63,921 bases of DNA from CAYIYO01 sp964367715 (GTDB taxonomy: Bacteria; Chlamydiota; Chlamydiia; Chlamydiales; Criblamydiaceae): contig CAYIYO010000002.1 of assembly GCA_964367715.1 (NCBI GenBank), positions 1-63,921 on the forward strand, given 5' to 3'. The notes beneath the pieces are model-generated. The model searched no databases. It was not told the DNA's origin and saw nothing but the letters and a program-made list of their open reading frames with translations. Position numbers and translations under genes: made by a program. Shown piece by piece: positions 19,558 through 28,406 of the stretch (positions are counted from its first letter, which is position 1; the number at the start of each line of letters is the position of its first letter).

Positions 19558-21348
19558 TTAGAACGATTCTCCAATACTTAGATAAAATTGGTAATGGCTG
19601 CGGTCGGTATGGCGACGGAAGTTTAAGGGGAAGGCAACATCGACTCGTAAAGGCCCAACAGGAGTGAAATAGCGCACGCCAACTCCGACGGAATTTAATA
19701 TTTTTTCGTTGAAATCAGGGAATACGCTGTTGTACACATTTCCAAAATCATAGAATCCGACAAGGCCAAAGGATTTGTTCAAGCGCACACGTAATTCAAG
19801 AGAATAGATCATCATCGACCTCCCTCCTGTGGGATCCCCATCGTTATCAAGTGGGCTGACGGTCATGTATTTATAGCCGCGGAGGAGTTCGTCGGTACCA
19901 GCATCAAAAAGTTCGGAACGGGGAATGGTTGCTTTTGGAGCACCGAAGATACTTCCAAACGTGCCTTTTCCTGCTAAAATAAAATTTTTATCTTCATCGA
20001 TAGAATGGTATCCCGTGAGGGTCAAAACATTAATATCATAGCCAAACTGTTCTCCAATAAAATTCCATGAAGGAATTGTCTTAAAGCCCACCGTATAACC
20101 CAATGAAGGATCGAGAAGGTCGTCCGTTTGATTCCAAAAAAGAGTCACTGGAATTTTAGCAAGATGGAACTCTTCTTCATCTCTTTTTTGACAAGGATGA
20201 CACACATTTTCATGGATATCGCTATCGAGAAGATTTTTGTACATGAGCCCATACGAAAAGCGTAAGAATTTATGATAACGTCTGTCAATCAAAGAAGATA
20301 AGCTAATGGACCGCGCAATGTACCCTTCGGTCGCCTCACGTCGGTATTCTGCCAACCAAATTAAATCTTGATTGTCGCGTCGGAAATCGGGAATAAGGTA
20401 AGAAAGGCGTCCATCTTGTAAGTCATACCATACATTTGCTCGGAAGGAAAGCGTCTCTCCCTCACCAAAAAAATTACGGTGCTCCCATTCGCCAGACGCA
20501 CCCAAACCCCGCTGCGAGGCATAGTTAATACCGAGTCCAAGGCTGCGCGGCTTTCTTTCTTTCACATGAATACTGATTGGTAAATGATTATTTTCATCTA
20601 AGGCCTCCGCATGTTCGACGCTCACGCTATTAAAGAGTCCACGGCTTTCCAATGAACGCTGTGTGCAGCGTAGTTTTTCGGGAGAATATAATTCGCCTTC
20701 GCACCATGAAATTTTTCTTTCAAAATAAGGAGTGAGGACGCGTTTACTTCCTGTCACTGTCGTTGGCCCAAAATAGGCAAGAGGGCCGCTGTCAACGGTA
20801 AGAATAACTTGAATGGTTTTATCTTTTTGGTCGGCAATCACTTCTCTTTTTGTAATTTTTGCAAAGGGATAGCTCAAGCTATCCATGAGCTTTAAAAGCG
20901 AGGCTTCTGCATTCACAATCATAGAAGGGGTTGCAGGCTCATTTAGCTCTACACCAATTTGATCGAGAGAAAGCTCCGTAAAATCAAAAGTGAGTGTAGA
21001 GTTTTTCTCTGCTAGAATAGAAAAATCTTTTAAAGGATAAACGACACCTTTATCAATTAAAATGTTTATTGTGTTTGATGTCGATTCGAAGTCATATTTA
21101 ATCTCTACGCGGGCATTATAATAACCCCGTCCGTGTAATTTTTGTACCAAGCGAGGGATGTCCGACTCCGCGCGTCGCTTGACCCCTGCACGTGTCGAAG
21201 GAGGACTTTCTTGTAAAGTCACGAGCAAGGAGGACGAAAGCAACTCATTCGCTAATTCCTCGTCGATTCCTAAGACCTTCACTTCATAAGGAGTCGCGGC
21301 CAAAGGAAGGGCAAATAGTAGTGTAAGTAGAAAAATAATCCGTTTCAT
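19558..21348 (-). CDS. tamA: TamA-like Omp85-family outer membrane protein
   Basis: The product has 596 residues with a signal peptide (MKRIIFLLTLLFALPLAA). POTRA-like repeats cover about residues 20-270, and a C-terminal Omp85 barrel has the conserved DAGTDELLRGY segment, VGVGVRYFTPVGPLRVDVAFP and a terminal Phe. The length fits TamA (about 570-600) better than BamA (about 800). It lies immediately upstream of tamB. Together they should form an envelope-spanning complex. Confidence 0.88.
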   Translation of the reverse strand: MKRIIFLLTLLFALPLAATPYEVKVLGIDEELANELLSSSLLVTLQESPPSTRAGVKRRAESDIPRLVQKLHGRGYYNARVEIKYDFESTSNTINILIDKGVVYPLKDFSILAEKNSTLTFDFTELSLDQIGVELNEPATPSMIVNAEASLLKLMDSLSYPFAKITKREVIADQKDKTIQVILTVDSGPLAYFGPTTVTGSKRVLTPYFERKISWCEGELYSPEKLRCTQRSLESRGLFNSVSVEHAEALDENNHLPISIHVKERKPRSLGLGINYASQRGLGASGEWEHRNFFGEGETLSFRANVWYDLQDGRLSYLIPDFRRDNQDLIWLAEYRREATEGYIARSISLSSLIDRRYHKFLRFSYGLMYKNLLDSDIHENVCHPCQKRDEEEFHLAKIPVTLFWNQTDDLLDPSLGYTVGFKTIPSWNFIGEQFGYDINVLTLTGYHSIDEDKNFILAGKGTFGSIFGAPKATIPRSELFDAGTDELLRGYKYMTVSPLDNDGDPTGGRSMMIYSLELRVRLNKSFGLVGFYDFGNVYNSVFPDFNEKILNSVGVGVRYFTPVGPLRVDVAFPLNFRRHTDRSHYQFYLSIGESF

Positions 21349-21396
21349 TGTAAGACATTATCTATCCGGACCTTAATAATTAGCAAGTGATACTCC

Positions 21397-21426
21397 TTGA
21401 CAATCAGGGGACAGGTGTCGTATTTT
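21397..21426 (+). promoter_or_regulatory. Candidate housekeeping promoter for dnaN-recF
   Basis: A perfect TTGACA lies at 21397-21402 and a TATTTT -10-like hexamer at 21421-21426, with an 18-bp spacer. The predicted start is around 21433, giving a short leader of about 30 bases before the dnaN ATG. It sits in the divergent spacer between tamA and dnaN. This is motif reading only. Confidence 0.45.
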
Positions 21427-21464
21427 GGAGCTTTATTATCAGCAATTAACAGGAATTTAGGCAT

Positions 21465-22592
21465 ATGAAGTTTGTAATCTCCACGCAAGAACTTAACTAT
21501 CTGATTAGCAAGGTGTTAAATGTTGTTTCTCAGAAAGCAGCCATTCCTATTCTCTCCAATATTTTAATTGAAGCCGTCAATGGGGAACTCATCCTCACCG
21601 CAACGGACCTCACCGTAGGTGTTCGCTGCTTTACCGAAGCAAAAATTATCGAAGAAGGTGCCACCACTCTTCCAGCTCGACGCTTAGCACAGCTCATGCG
21701 CGAACTCACAGCAGTGAACGTTGAAGTCTCGACAAATGCGAACGAAGTGACAGAAATTTTGGCCAACGCCTCTCGCTTTAAACTTAACGGAATGAATAAG
21801 AACGAATTCCCCGCCCTTCCTGATCTTTCCGACGCCGTTCAAATTGAAATGAAACAGTCAGAATTGAAAGATATGCTCTTCCGCACAGCATTTGCCGTCT
21901 CACGCGAAGACAATCGCTACGTTTTGACAGGTGTCTTCATCCACATCAACAACGGAAAAGCCAGCTTCGTCGGCACAGATGGAAAACGTCTCGCAAAAAC
22001 GCACCTTGCCGTCGGCGCAGACGCATCCTTCAACGGTAGCTACATCGTCCCTCTTAAAGCCGTTGAAGAGATCCAGAAAAATTTATCCGACGACGGAGAC
22101 GTCACTCTCTACTTAATGCCAGATAAAATTGCCATCCAATCGACCGACACGATGATCATTTCAAAGCTCCTTACAGGAGACTATCCAGATGTCGATCGCG
22201 TCATCCCCGAAAAACCAGAAATTGTGGTCTCCTTACACCGCGAAGAGCTAGTGACTCTCCTTCGACAAATCTCTCTCTTTACAGGCGACGTTAGCCATTC
22301 CGTTCGCTTTACCTTCACAGAAGGGGAGTTGAAGCTGTCAGCAAACACAATGGAAGTTGGAGAAGGTGTTGTCAAAATGCCGGTCAACTACCAAGGCTCT
22401 AAACTGGAAATGGCATTCAATCCTCTTTACCTCATCGACATTCTTCGCCACAGCAAAGGCGAAACGGTGAAGATGGGAGTGACCGATGCATTTAATCCGG
22501 GTGTCATCACAGACAATGACGAAGAACCAGTTCTTGCCGCCGCACCAAGTCCTCTCTTTGTCCTAATGCCCATGCGCCTAGGCGAAGAGTAA
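21465..22592 (+). CDS. dnaN: DNA polymerase III beta subunit (sliding clamp)
   Basis: The product has 375 residues with the DnaN start MKFVISTQELNYLISKVLNVV, the segment ILSNILIEA and three repeated clamp domains. Its C-terminal LMPMRLGEE resembles the usual MPMR ending. It forms the ring that tethers DNA polymerase III and recruits repair proteins. Its stop codon overlaps the recF start (TAATG), so the two are coupled. No dnaA is adjacent, unlike the classical dnaA-dnaN-recF origin cluster; I recall the same uncoupling in Chlamydia (CT075-CT074). Confidence 0.97.
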   Translation: MKFVISTQELNYLISKVLNVVSQKAAIPILSNILIEAVNGELILTATDLTVGVRCFTEAKIIEEGATTLPARRLAQLMRELTAVNVEVSTNANEVTEILANASRFKLNGMNKNEFPALPDLSDAVQIEMKQSELKDMLFRTAFAVSREDNRYVLTGVFIHINNGKASFVGTDGKRLAKTHLAVGADASFNGSYIVPLKAVEEIQKNLSDDGDVTLYLMPDKIAIQSTDTMIISKLLTGDYPDVDRVIPEKPEIVVSLHREELVTLLRQISLFTGDVSHSVRFTFTEGELKLSANTMEVGEGVVKMPVNYQGSKLEMAFNPLYLIDILRHSKGETVKMGVTDAFNPGVITDNDEEPVLAAAPSPLFVLMPMRLGEE

Positions 22593-23683
22593 TGCATCTA
22601 AAGGGGGTTCATTTAAAGAATTTTCGCTGCTTCGAAGACGCGCGTTTTTCTTTTTCCCCCCACTTCAATCTTATTTGCGGACCCAACGCCAGGGGAAAGA
22701 CGACCATTCTAGAAGCCATCGGCTACTTCATTAATGGCCGCTCCTTCCGCACTTCAAAAGCAGCAGATCTTGTGCGCTTCGGCGCCGACCACTTCATCAT
22801 TGAAGCCTTATTTGTTAAACATGGAGTAGAGCAATCACTAAAAGTCATCTCCAACGGCCGCCAAAGAAAAATTATCTGCAACCACACAGAGAGTCATTCG
22901 GCCGCACATTTGCTAGGATTGCTGCATGGCGTTTGCATGGTTCCTGACGATATTCATTTGGTGAAAGGCGGCCCTTCCTTTAGACGAGATTTTCTTGATC
23001 TACAAATCGCACAAACAGACCCTCTTTATGTTCACCATCTTATGCGCTATCACCGCGCGTTAGAACAACGAAACACTCTTCTTCGCGCTAAAGAACTAAA
23101 AACAATTGAATTATGGGAAATAGAGATGGCGCACGCAGGTGCCTATCTTATTAAACAACGCGCAAAAACGATTAACGCTCTAAATGGGCATACGCAATCG
23201 TACTATGCAACAGTCGGGGCGGAAGACCCTTTAATGTCATTGCATCCAAAAGGATCTGTTTCTTACGATTCTGCTTCACCAAAAGAGGACTATAAAAAGC
23301 TATTCTTGCAACAACGCTCTCGAGAGCTTTGCATAGGATTTACGCTCTCAGGACCGCATAAAGATGACATGCAAATTGCCTTAGGTGGAAAAGAGGCGCG
23401 CTTCTTTGCAAGCGAAGGGCAGCAACGCTCCTGCATCGCCGCAATGCGCCTGGCGGAATGGAAACGTTTAGAAGAAGTGACAGAAGTTAAACCTTTAATG
23501 CTCGTTGACGATCTCTCCACAAGTCTCGATATCAATCGACGCACCCGTTTGATGGAACATTTCTCTTTGTTGGGACAAGTCTTTTTGACAACAACAGATG
23601 AAATAGATATCCCTCTTCCTGAAAACAAGAAAAATATCGTCAAGATGTCTATACCGAACGTGACTCAAAATTTAGATTTTTGA
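22592..23683 (+). CDS. recF: DNA replication and repair protein RecF
   Basis: This 363-residue SMC-like ATPase has Walker A GPNARGKTT near residue 30, the signature SEGQQRSCIAAMRLAEW and Walker B PLMLVDDLSTSLD. RecF loads RecA at gaps with RecO and RecR. It starts inside the dnaN stop codon. The last ten codons lie inside an imperfect palindrome (23652-23696) of a dispersed intergenic repeat family. The C-terminus therefore appears to have been replaced or extended by repeat insertion. Confidence 0.95.
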   Translation: MHLKGVHLKNFRCFEDARFSFSPHFNLICGPNARGKTTILEAIGYFINGRSFRTSKAADLVRFGADHFIIEALFVKHGVEQSLKVISNGRQRKIICNHTESHSAAHLLGLLHGVCMVPDDIHLVKGGPSFRRDFLDLQIAQTDPLYVHHLMRYHRALEQRNTLLRAKELKTIELWEIEMAHAGAYLIKQRAKTINALNGHTQSYYATVGAEDPLMSLHPKGSVSYDSASPKEDYKKLFLQQRSRELCIGFTLSGPHKDDMQIALGGKEARFFASEGQQRSCIAAMRLAEWKRLEEVTEVKPLMLVDDLSTSLDINRRTRLMEHFSLLGQVFLTTTDEIDIPLPENKKNIVKMSIPNVTQNLDF

Positions 23684-23696
23684 ACCACGAACGGTA
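23652..23696. repeat. Short palindromic repeat overlapping the recF stop
   Basis: The sequence starting TACCGAACGTGACTCAAAA and ending TTTTGAACCACGAACGGTA forms an imperfect inverted repeat of 45 bp. The same end sequence occurs at about 42924-42944 (TTTTGAACCACGAACGGTAT) and, in the other orientation, at about 62512-62533. It is the outer-end module of the long palindrome family, here without a core. It may also work as a hairpin at the 3' end of the dnaN-recF transcript, although no T-tract follows. Confidence 0.75.
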
Positions 23697-23710
23697 TATA
23701 AACAAAGCAA

Positions 23711-24079
23711 TCAATCTGTTTCCCACATTGGGATCAATTTAATTTCCTCAGATGCCGATTGATTTAATATTTTATTAGACTTCAAAATGGCAAGAACTGC
23801 TCGAATCATGGCTGGATTTTCAACAAAAACAGAATCAATATAAACCAGAGGGGAATATTCCCTTTCAGCAAGATTTACTCTAATCTCGTTATTTTTAAAC
23901 ATTTGAGATAAATAGTCTTTTGCATATTCTGTTTTTTGCTCATCATGACCAAATAAATAACTCTTTTTTAAATTTAATGATGCATCCTTCAATGAAGTTT
24001 GACGCTTATTCAAATAAAAAGTCATTCCCTTAATAGGGGATGATGCTGGTGCATCAAATTTAACTGAATACGTATGCAT
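23711..24079 (-). CDS. Hypothetical protein, 122 residues
   Basis: I do not recognise the family. The protein is soluble, with no signal peptide or membrane segment and mixed charged/hydrophobic composition (starts MHTYSVKFDAP, ends IPMWETD). A clear ribosome-binding site (AAGGA, 8 bases before the ATG) supports it as a real gene. It lies downstream of the 443-residue hypothetical gene on the same strand, with a 56-bp gap, so the two may be co-transcribed. It is AT-richer than dnaN-recF. Confidence 0.6.
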   Translation of the reverse strand: MHTYSVKFDAPASSPIKGMTFYLNKRQTSLKDASLNLKKSYLFGHDEQKTEYAKDYLSQMFKNNEIRVNLAEREYSPLVYIDSVFVENPAMIRAVLAILKSNKILNQSASEEIKLIPMWETD

Positions 24080-24135
24080 ATTTAATCCTTAAACTTTTTT
24101 GATAATCCACGTTCAGTGCGCGTGCATTCACAAAA

Positions 24136-25467
24136 CTAATCACTTAAGAACGATTTTCCGAATGGGGTAACGGCAAAGCAGTCTCTTTTGTTATCAGACC
24201 CTACCATGACCATCCCACACTCAAAAAGGTGTCCAAAAATAACCGAATGAATGAATTCATGTTCTTTACGACCATAGGTAGGGGTCGCATATGCCCAGCG
24301 CTTTCCTTTTTGCTTTAATGAGACAGGCTTAAATTCGCCAATTGCAGCAGTGACACCTTTGACGAAATCATCGAAATAAATCCAATTAGAATTAATGGCG
24401 ACTTTTAAGCTTTTTTCAACTTCGCGAATTTCGCGATCCGAATACTCCTGGTCTACCTCTGCTTCAGAATAGTAACGATGGGAGCTTAAGGTATGAAAAT
24501 AGAGGTCCATTGCTTTTTCTTCAAATGTTTTTTCTATCCATTCTTTTCCCTTCAAAGTGATGGAAAGTTGTCCATTTTCTTTAGACAAAAACTTAAGTTG
24601 AAGTGCTTTTTCTATCAGAGGAGTTGACGAATTTTTTGAAGGGGAGTGCAATGTTTCTTCTAGATCTTTTAGGAAACCAAAGGGTTCTGGATGTTTTTTT
24701 TCGATGTTTTTAGTCTCAGCTAAAGGAACCGGTAGCGTCTTTTTTTTAAACTCTAAATACTTTTGCCACTCATCCAAAGGAACAAGGTATTCCTTCCATA
24801 CGCCCTCAACTTGTTTATAAACAAGGCAGCAGACAAAGTTGAACTCTAACAACAAAATAAATTCGTGAAATTGACGCGCGGTCATTTCGAGTTTTGCTTT
24901 TAGTTCTTCAACATCTAATTCCAAGTTTTCTGAATCAAACAAAGAAGGAATGATTTTTTTCATCCATGGGTGGTCGACGTCCGAACAAAGTTCATGAAGA
25001 TAGCGTTGATAACGTTTAGGAGTTAGTAAATACTTATCAACGATCATAGTAAAAATGTCATCCGAGGCCTTCGGTAGGGCATACCAATTGCATAACGTAT
25101 TTGGAGAAACTTGACTAAGAATGTCTTCTAGAAATTCCATTCCCGGACGAAACTGAGGATGAAATTTTTCTACTTGTTTTTCTAAATACTTACGGACATC
25201 TTTATTGACGAGGAGTGTTTTGCCCTGCAGTTGGCACAATTTTGTCTGAGCAACTTTTTCAAGCGAAGCTTTAATTTCTGATTCCGAAGCTTCAAGAAGA
25301 TCGACAAGCTCTTCGATAGAAAATTTGAGGGAGTTATCGATAATTTCTGTAAGGAGTCTTACATCAAAAGGAGTGAGTGTTGAAAAGAGAAGGCGAGTAT
25401 TGATGTCTCGTTCGCAGTCGTATTCTGTTAAAACAACTCTATTTTTTCTAATAAGACCAGATGGCAT
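24136..25467 (-). CDS. Hypothetical protein, 443 residues, possible winged-helix modules
   Basis: This is a soluble protein without a signal peptide. Residues 40-110 (EELVDLLEASESEIKASLEK followed by QLQGKTLLVN) and the C-terminal segment (VTPFGKSFL) look like winged-helix modules, an arrangement seen in some helicase-associated and regulatory proteins. That reading is weak. The start follows a good ribosome-binding site (AGGGGAAG), and the upstream spacer is AT-rich and divergent to the 80-residue gene. Function is unknown; a DNA- or protein-binding role is only a guess. Confidence 0.7.
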   Translation of the reverse strand: MPSGLIRKNRVVLTEYDCERDINTRLLFSTLTPFDVRLLTEIIDNSLKFSIEELVDLLEASESEIKASLEKVAQTKLCQLQGKTLLVNKDVRKYLEKQVEKFHPQFRPGMEFLEDILSQVSPNTLCNWYALPKASDDIFTMIVDKYLLTPKRYQRYLHELCSDVDHPWMKKIIPSLFDSENLELDVEELKAKLEMTARQFHEFILLLEFNFVCCLVYKQVEGVWKEYLVPLDEWQKYLEFKKKTLPVPLAETKNIEKKHPEPFGFLKDLEETLHSPSKNSSTPLIEKALQLKFLSKENGQLSITLKGKEWIEKTFEEKAMDLYFHTLSSHRYYSEAEVDQEYSDREIREVEKSLKVAINSNWIYFDDFVKGVTAAIGEFKPVSLKQKGKRWAYATPTYGRKEHEFIHSVIFGHLFECGMVMVGSDNKRDCFAVTPFGKSFLSD

Positions 25468-25638
25468 TAACTTCCCCTAATTAAAATTATTATTCTGTTT
25501 TGACGTTATTAAGTTGGGAAAATCGGTATTATCAGTAGGGCGCTCTTTTATTAGATAACGTCTTCAACATTGTATGTCAGAGGGGGATTTCTTGCAATCT
25601 ACAGATAGTAAATCGTTTATAAATCATAAATTACCCTT

Positions 25639-25685
25639 TAATATTAAAAATATTATTTATATTTTTATAAGAAATAAAGTATAAT
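25639..25685 (+). promoter_or_regulatory. AT-only palindrome and -10 hexamer upstream of the 80-residue gene
   Basis: TAATATT-AAA-AATATTA is a perfect palindrome at 25639-25655, and a perfect TATAAT lies at 25680-25685, about 26 bases upstream of the start codon. The -35 region has no good TTGACA match, so an activator or repressor at the palindrome is conceivable. The 244-bp divergent spacer (25468-25711) holds no gene. Confidence 0.4.
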
Positions 25686-25711
25686 CCCTATAAAGGGGAG
25701 GATTTAACCAA

Positions 25712-25954
25712 ATGCAGAAAAAAACACGAGCAAATGTCCAAGAAGCAGACGAGCCATTTGACGAATCCCTCACTCTTCTTCTCGACACCATGACAGAATC
25801 CATAAGAGAAGAATACCAAAATGAACGCGAACCCTATGAGCGCTATATCGCACGTTTAAAGATGCGCTTCTATGAAGACAAAAAAACATTTTCTCAGCGC
25901 TTCAAAAAAGGATACCGCGCCCTTCAAGATGAACTAAAAAGTAAAGAAAGCTAA
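25712..25954 (+). CDS. Small hypothetical protein, 80 residues
   Basis: This is a highly charged, probably helical small protein (starts MQKKTRANVQEADEPFDES) rich in Glu, Arg and Lys, with no membrane segment. A strong ribosome-binding site (GGGGAGGA) and an upstream TATAAT support expression. Its last four bases overlap the convergent apbE 3' end. I do not recognise a family. Confidence 0.6.
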   Translation: MQKKTRANVQEADEPFDESLTLLLDTMTESIREEYQNEREPYERYIARLKMRFYEDKKTFSQRFKKGYRALQDELKSKES

Positions 25955-26949
25955 TTCGTTTCTTCTCTCGTCATAAACCAAAAAGAAGCTTCGGGCCACT
26001 CCTGCTGCATACCTACCGCCCACTCCTGCGCCTCTTGCCTCGTAGAAAATAACATTCCAGCTGTCGCGATTGCGTCTGCGACCGCACACGTTCCTGCGAC
26101 AACGCTCACACTACAAATAGAAGTCGATGTCGTCACTAAGGGAGAGGTAGCCTTTGGATCAAAGATATGATGATAAATCGTCTCTCCTACATGCCACTGC
26201 TGTAAATAATCGCCACTAGTGGCGATTGCTTGATTAACAAGGGGGATGGTCGCAACAGCATGAGTAGGATCAGTATCTTCTAGATGTGTGATATAGATTT
26301 GCCACGGACGCTCCTCAGGATGTAGTCCAGCAGCACGCATTTCTCCCCCCCACTCCACAAGAACGTTTGCAAATCCTGCTGCGACAATGCGTTCAAGAAG
26401 GAGATCCACACAATACCCCTTAGCAATTCCCCCTAAATCTAATGCGACCAGGTCATTTTCTTTCCAAAAAAATCCTTCTTCTAGATGGATTTTATCCCAT
26501 CCGACTCTTTTTTTTATCAGACCTAACTCGACCGCGTCAGGAACACTCCCTTTATCGAGGTTTTTTTTCCACAGCTGCTGCAGGGGCTCGATAGTAGGAT
26601 CAAAACGCCCTTGAGTGACCCTTACAACTTTATCAGTGAGTAGGAGTAGTTGGTGAAGTTCTGAGGAGAGAGCGACCTTTTCTCTCGCTTTTAATTGATT
26701 AAGAGCAGAGAGCTCGGAGTGCGGATTCCATTTATTATAAATGCGATTCGTTTCATCAAAAGTTTCATGGATAATCGACTGAATCTCATTTTTTTGTTTT
26801 TGCGTGAGGGGACTTCCTACAGTAATGTGGTAGGCAATGGTCATCTGCACGCCAGAGAAAAGAGTAGTGGGTGGAGAAAAAGGGGAGGAGCACCCGTTAA
26901 AAATAATAAAAAGAAAAAGGCAATGGAAAAATAAATGATTATTGAACAT
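25951..26949 (-). CDS. apbE: FAD:protein FMN transferase (ApbE family lipoprotein)
   Basis: ApbE proteins transfer FMN from FAD to a Thr in target proteins such as Na+-translocating NADH:quinone reductase subunits. Family motifs are DLGGIAKGYCVDLL, the segment starting VLVEWGGEMRAAG, IATSGDYLQ and SVSVVAGTCAVADAIATAGM. I chose the ATG at 26949 rather than 26982 because it gives a lipoprotein signal (hydrophobic run then IIFNGC). It overlaps the folD end by 11 bp. I recall apbE-like next to folD in C. trachomatis (CT077-CT078). NQR genes are not in this window. Confidence 0.92.
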   Translation of the reverse strand: MFNNHLFFHCLFLFIIFNGCSSPFSPPTTLFSGVQMTIAYHITVGSPLTQKQKNEIQSIIHETFDETNRIYNKWNPHSELSALNQLKAREKVALSSELHQLLLLTDKVVRVTQGRFDPTIEPLQQLWKKNLDKGSVPDAVELGLIKKRVGWDKIHLEEGFFWKENDLVALDLGGIAKGYCVDLLLERIVAAGFANVLVEWGGEMRAAGLHPEERPWQIYITHLEDTDPTHAVATIPLVNQAIATSGDYLQQWHVGETIYHHIFDPKATSPLVTTSTSICSVSVVAGTCAVADAIATAGMLFSTRQEAQEWAVGMQQEWPEASFWFMTREETN

Positions 26950-27784
26950 AGCTTTTGATGGTATTGTGCAACAGCATCGCAATTGTCATCGGCCCCACAC
27001 CACCAGGAACAGGGGTAATCGCTGCACATTTTTCCTTAACAGATGCAAAATCAACATCACCAATCAGTTTTGAAGAGGAATGTACTCGATTGATTCCTAC
27101 ATCAATCACAACGGCACCTTCTTTCACCATATCTGCAGTAATGAAGTGGGGTTGTCCGATCGCTGCAATAAGAATATCGGCAGAGCGACAAATGCTAGGG
27201 ATATTTGTCGATTTGCTATGGATCACAGTGACTGTTGCATCACCACCAGCTCCTTTCCGCAACAATAATGCTGCCATCGGTCTTCCTACAATATTGCTCC
27301 TTCCTATAATCACTGCATGCTTTCCTGAGATGTCAATATTAGACCTTTCTAGTAATACGGTAATTCCCAGAGGGGTGCAAGGAACAAACCCATCCGTCTC
27401 TCCCATAAATAATTTTCCAATATTAATAGGATTAAACCCATCAACATCTTTTTCAGGAGCAATCATGCGCATGACAAGGGAGGGATTGATATGAGGCGGA
27501 AGGGGAAGCTGAACAAGAATTCCATCCACAGCATTATCAACATTCAAACGCTCAATTTCTTCTAGCAACAGTTGTTCCGATATTGTCTCAGGAAAAATTT
27601 TGCGGATGGAGCGAATCCCTACTTCTTCGCACGCCTGCGTCTTATATTTCACATAAATTTCAGAGGCAGGATCCTTCCCAACCATCACCAAGGCAAGGCA
27701 AGGCGCCCGCTCTTTGAAGGTGGAAATGATTTCTTTATATTCGGCACGTAGCTCGGCCGCTATTTTACTTCCATTGATCAACAT
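26939..27784 (-). CDS. folD: Bifunctional methylenetetrahydrofolate dehydrogenase/cyclohydrolase
   Basis: This 281-residue FolD protein has the catalytic YVKYKTQACEEVGI region (K in YxxxK), ILVQLPLPPH, PEKDVDGF, the NADP-binding VIGRSNIVGRPMA and PVPGGVGPMT. It interconverts methylene-, methenyl- and formyl-tetrahydrofolate for purine and formyl-Met-tRNA synthesis. It lies upstream of and overlaps apbE, so the two form one operon. Confidence 0.97.
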   Translation of the reverse strand: MLINGSKIAAELRAEYKEIISTFKERAPCLALVMVGKDPASEIYVKYKTQACEEVGIRSIRKIFPETISEQLLLEEIERLNVDNAVDGILVQLPLPPHINPSLVMRMIAPEKDVDGFNPINIGKLFMGETDGFVPCTPLGITVLLERSNIDISGKHAVIIGRSNIVGRPMAALLLRKGAGGDATVTVIHSKSTNIPSICRSADILIAAIGQPHFITADMVKEGAVVIDVGINRVHSSSKLIGDVDFASVKEKCAAITPVPGGVGPMTIAMLLHNTIKSYVQ

Positions 27785-27843
27785 ACGATTGAATAATAGT
27801 CGAAGGTAAGCAAAAATGAAAGAAAAAACAGGGGGAGGGAAAG

Positions 27844-28302
27844 ATGCGGATCTTGTCTTTATTATGCTTTGTTATCATTAGCTTTTTTGTTTCCTTTCCC
27901 TTAGCCTACTCCTATGACAATTCTCCGCCGTGCTTTCGCTCTTTAGCCTCCCACTTTTTTGATAATGTGACGGTCAGTCAGGCATTAAGTCTCCATCGCG
28001 TGGACCCAGGCTCCTGGACCCCTATCTATGAAGATTTAAGCTACCAATCGGGTGCGATTCAATATCTAGTCGAAGAAGAGGCTAAAAAATTAACCCCCAA
28101 TCCTTTAAGTCGCCCTTTTGATCCAATAAAAGCGCAAGAAGTATTAATGAAGGTCCTTTACACTGTTTTTTACAACACTCTTATTAATCACGAAGTGACC
28201 AATCAAAGCGATATTCAAGAGATGTTTGGCTTTATTCGCGATCATAATAAAAAGCGAATTGAGTCCTGCTTTTTAAAAGCACAAAAAAATCGAACACGCT
28301 AA
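27844..28302 (+). CDS. Exported hypothetical protein, 152 residues (paralogue of the next gene)
   Basis: A signal peptide of about 23 residues (MRILSLLCFVIISFFVSFPL) is followed by a mature helical domain with two Cys residues, one near the start (PPCFRS) and one near the end (IESCFLKA). It shares a framework with the next gene: VEEEAKKLTPNPL here against VEEKAAKLNPNPL there, a following DIQEM/QIQTM segment and a C-terminal K/R-rich Cys region. The two are tandem duplicates. Family and function are not recognised; a periplasmic disulfide-containing protein is likely. Confidence 0.75.
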   Translation: MRILSLLCFVIISFFVSFPLAYSYDNSPPCFRSLASHFFDNVTVSQALSLHRVDPGSWTPIYEDLSYQSGAIQYLVEEEAKKLTPNPLSRPFDPIKAQEVLMKVLYTVFYNTLINHEVTNQSDIQEMFGFIRDHNKKRIESCFLKAQKNRTR

Positions 28303-28348
28303 CTGTTAAGTTGTTAAATAAATATTCGAAAATGATCCAAAAAAATCT

Positions 28349-28402
28349 TTGAATAGGATAAGATCACACTATAACCAAAAATAAACTCGTTCTTTAAGGA
28401 GG
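28349..28402 (+). promoter_or_regulatory. Candidate promoter and ribosome-binding site of the 229-residue exported protein
   Basis: TTGAAT at 28349-28354 and TATAAC at 28370-28375 are separated by 15 bp, slightly short for a sigma-70 type promoter. A perfect AAGGAGG at 28396-28402 precedes a GTG start at 28407. The strong Shine-Dalgarno and the signal peptide decide the GTG start over the internal ATG six codons in. Confidence 0.4.
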
Positions 28403-28406
28403 CGTT

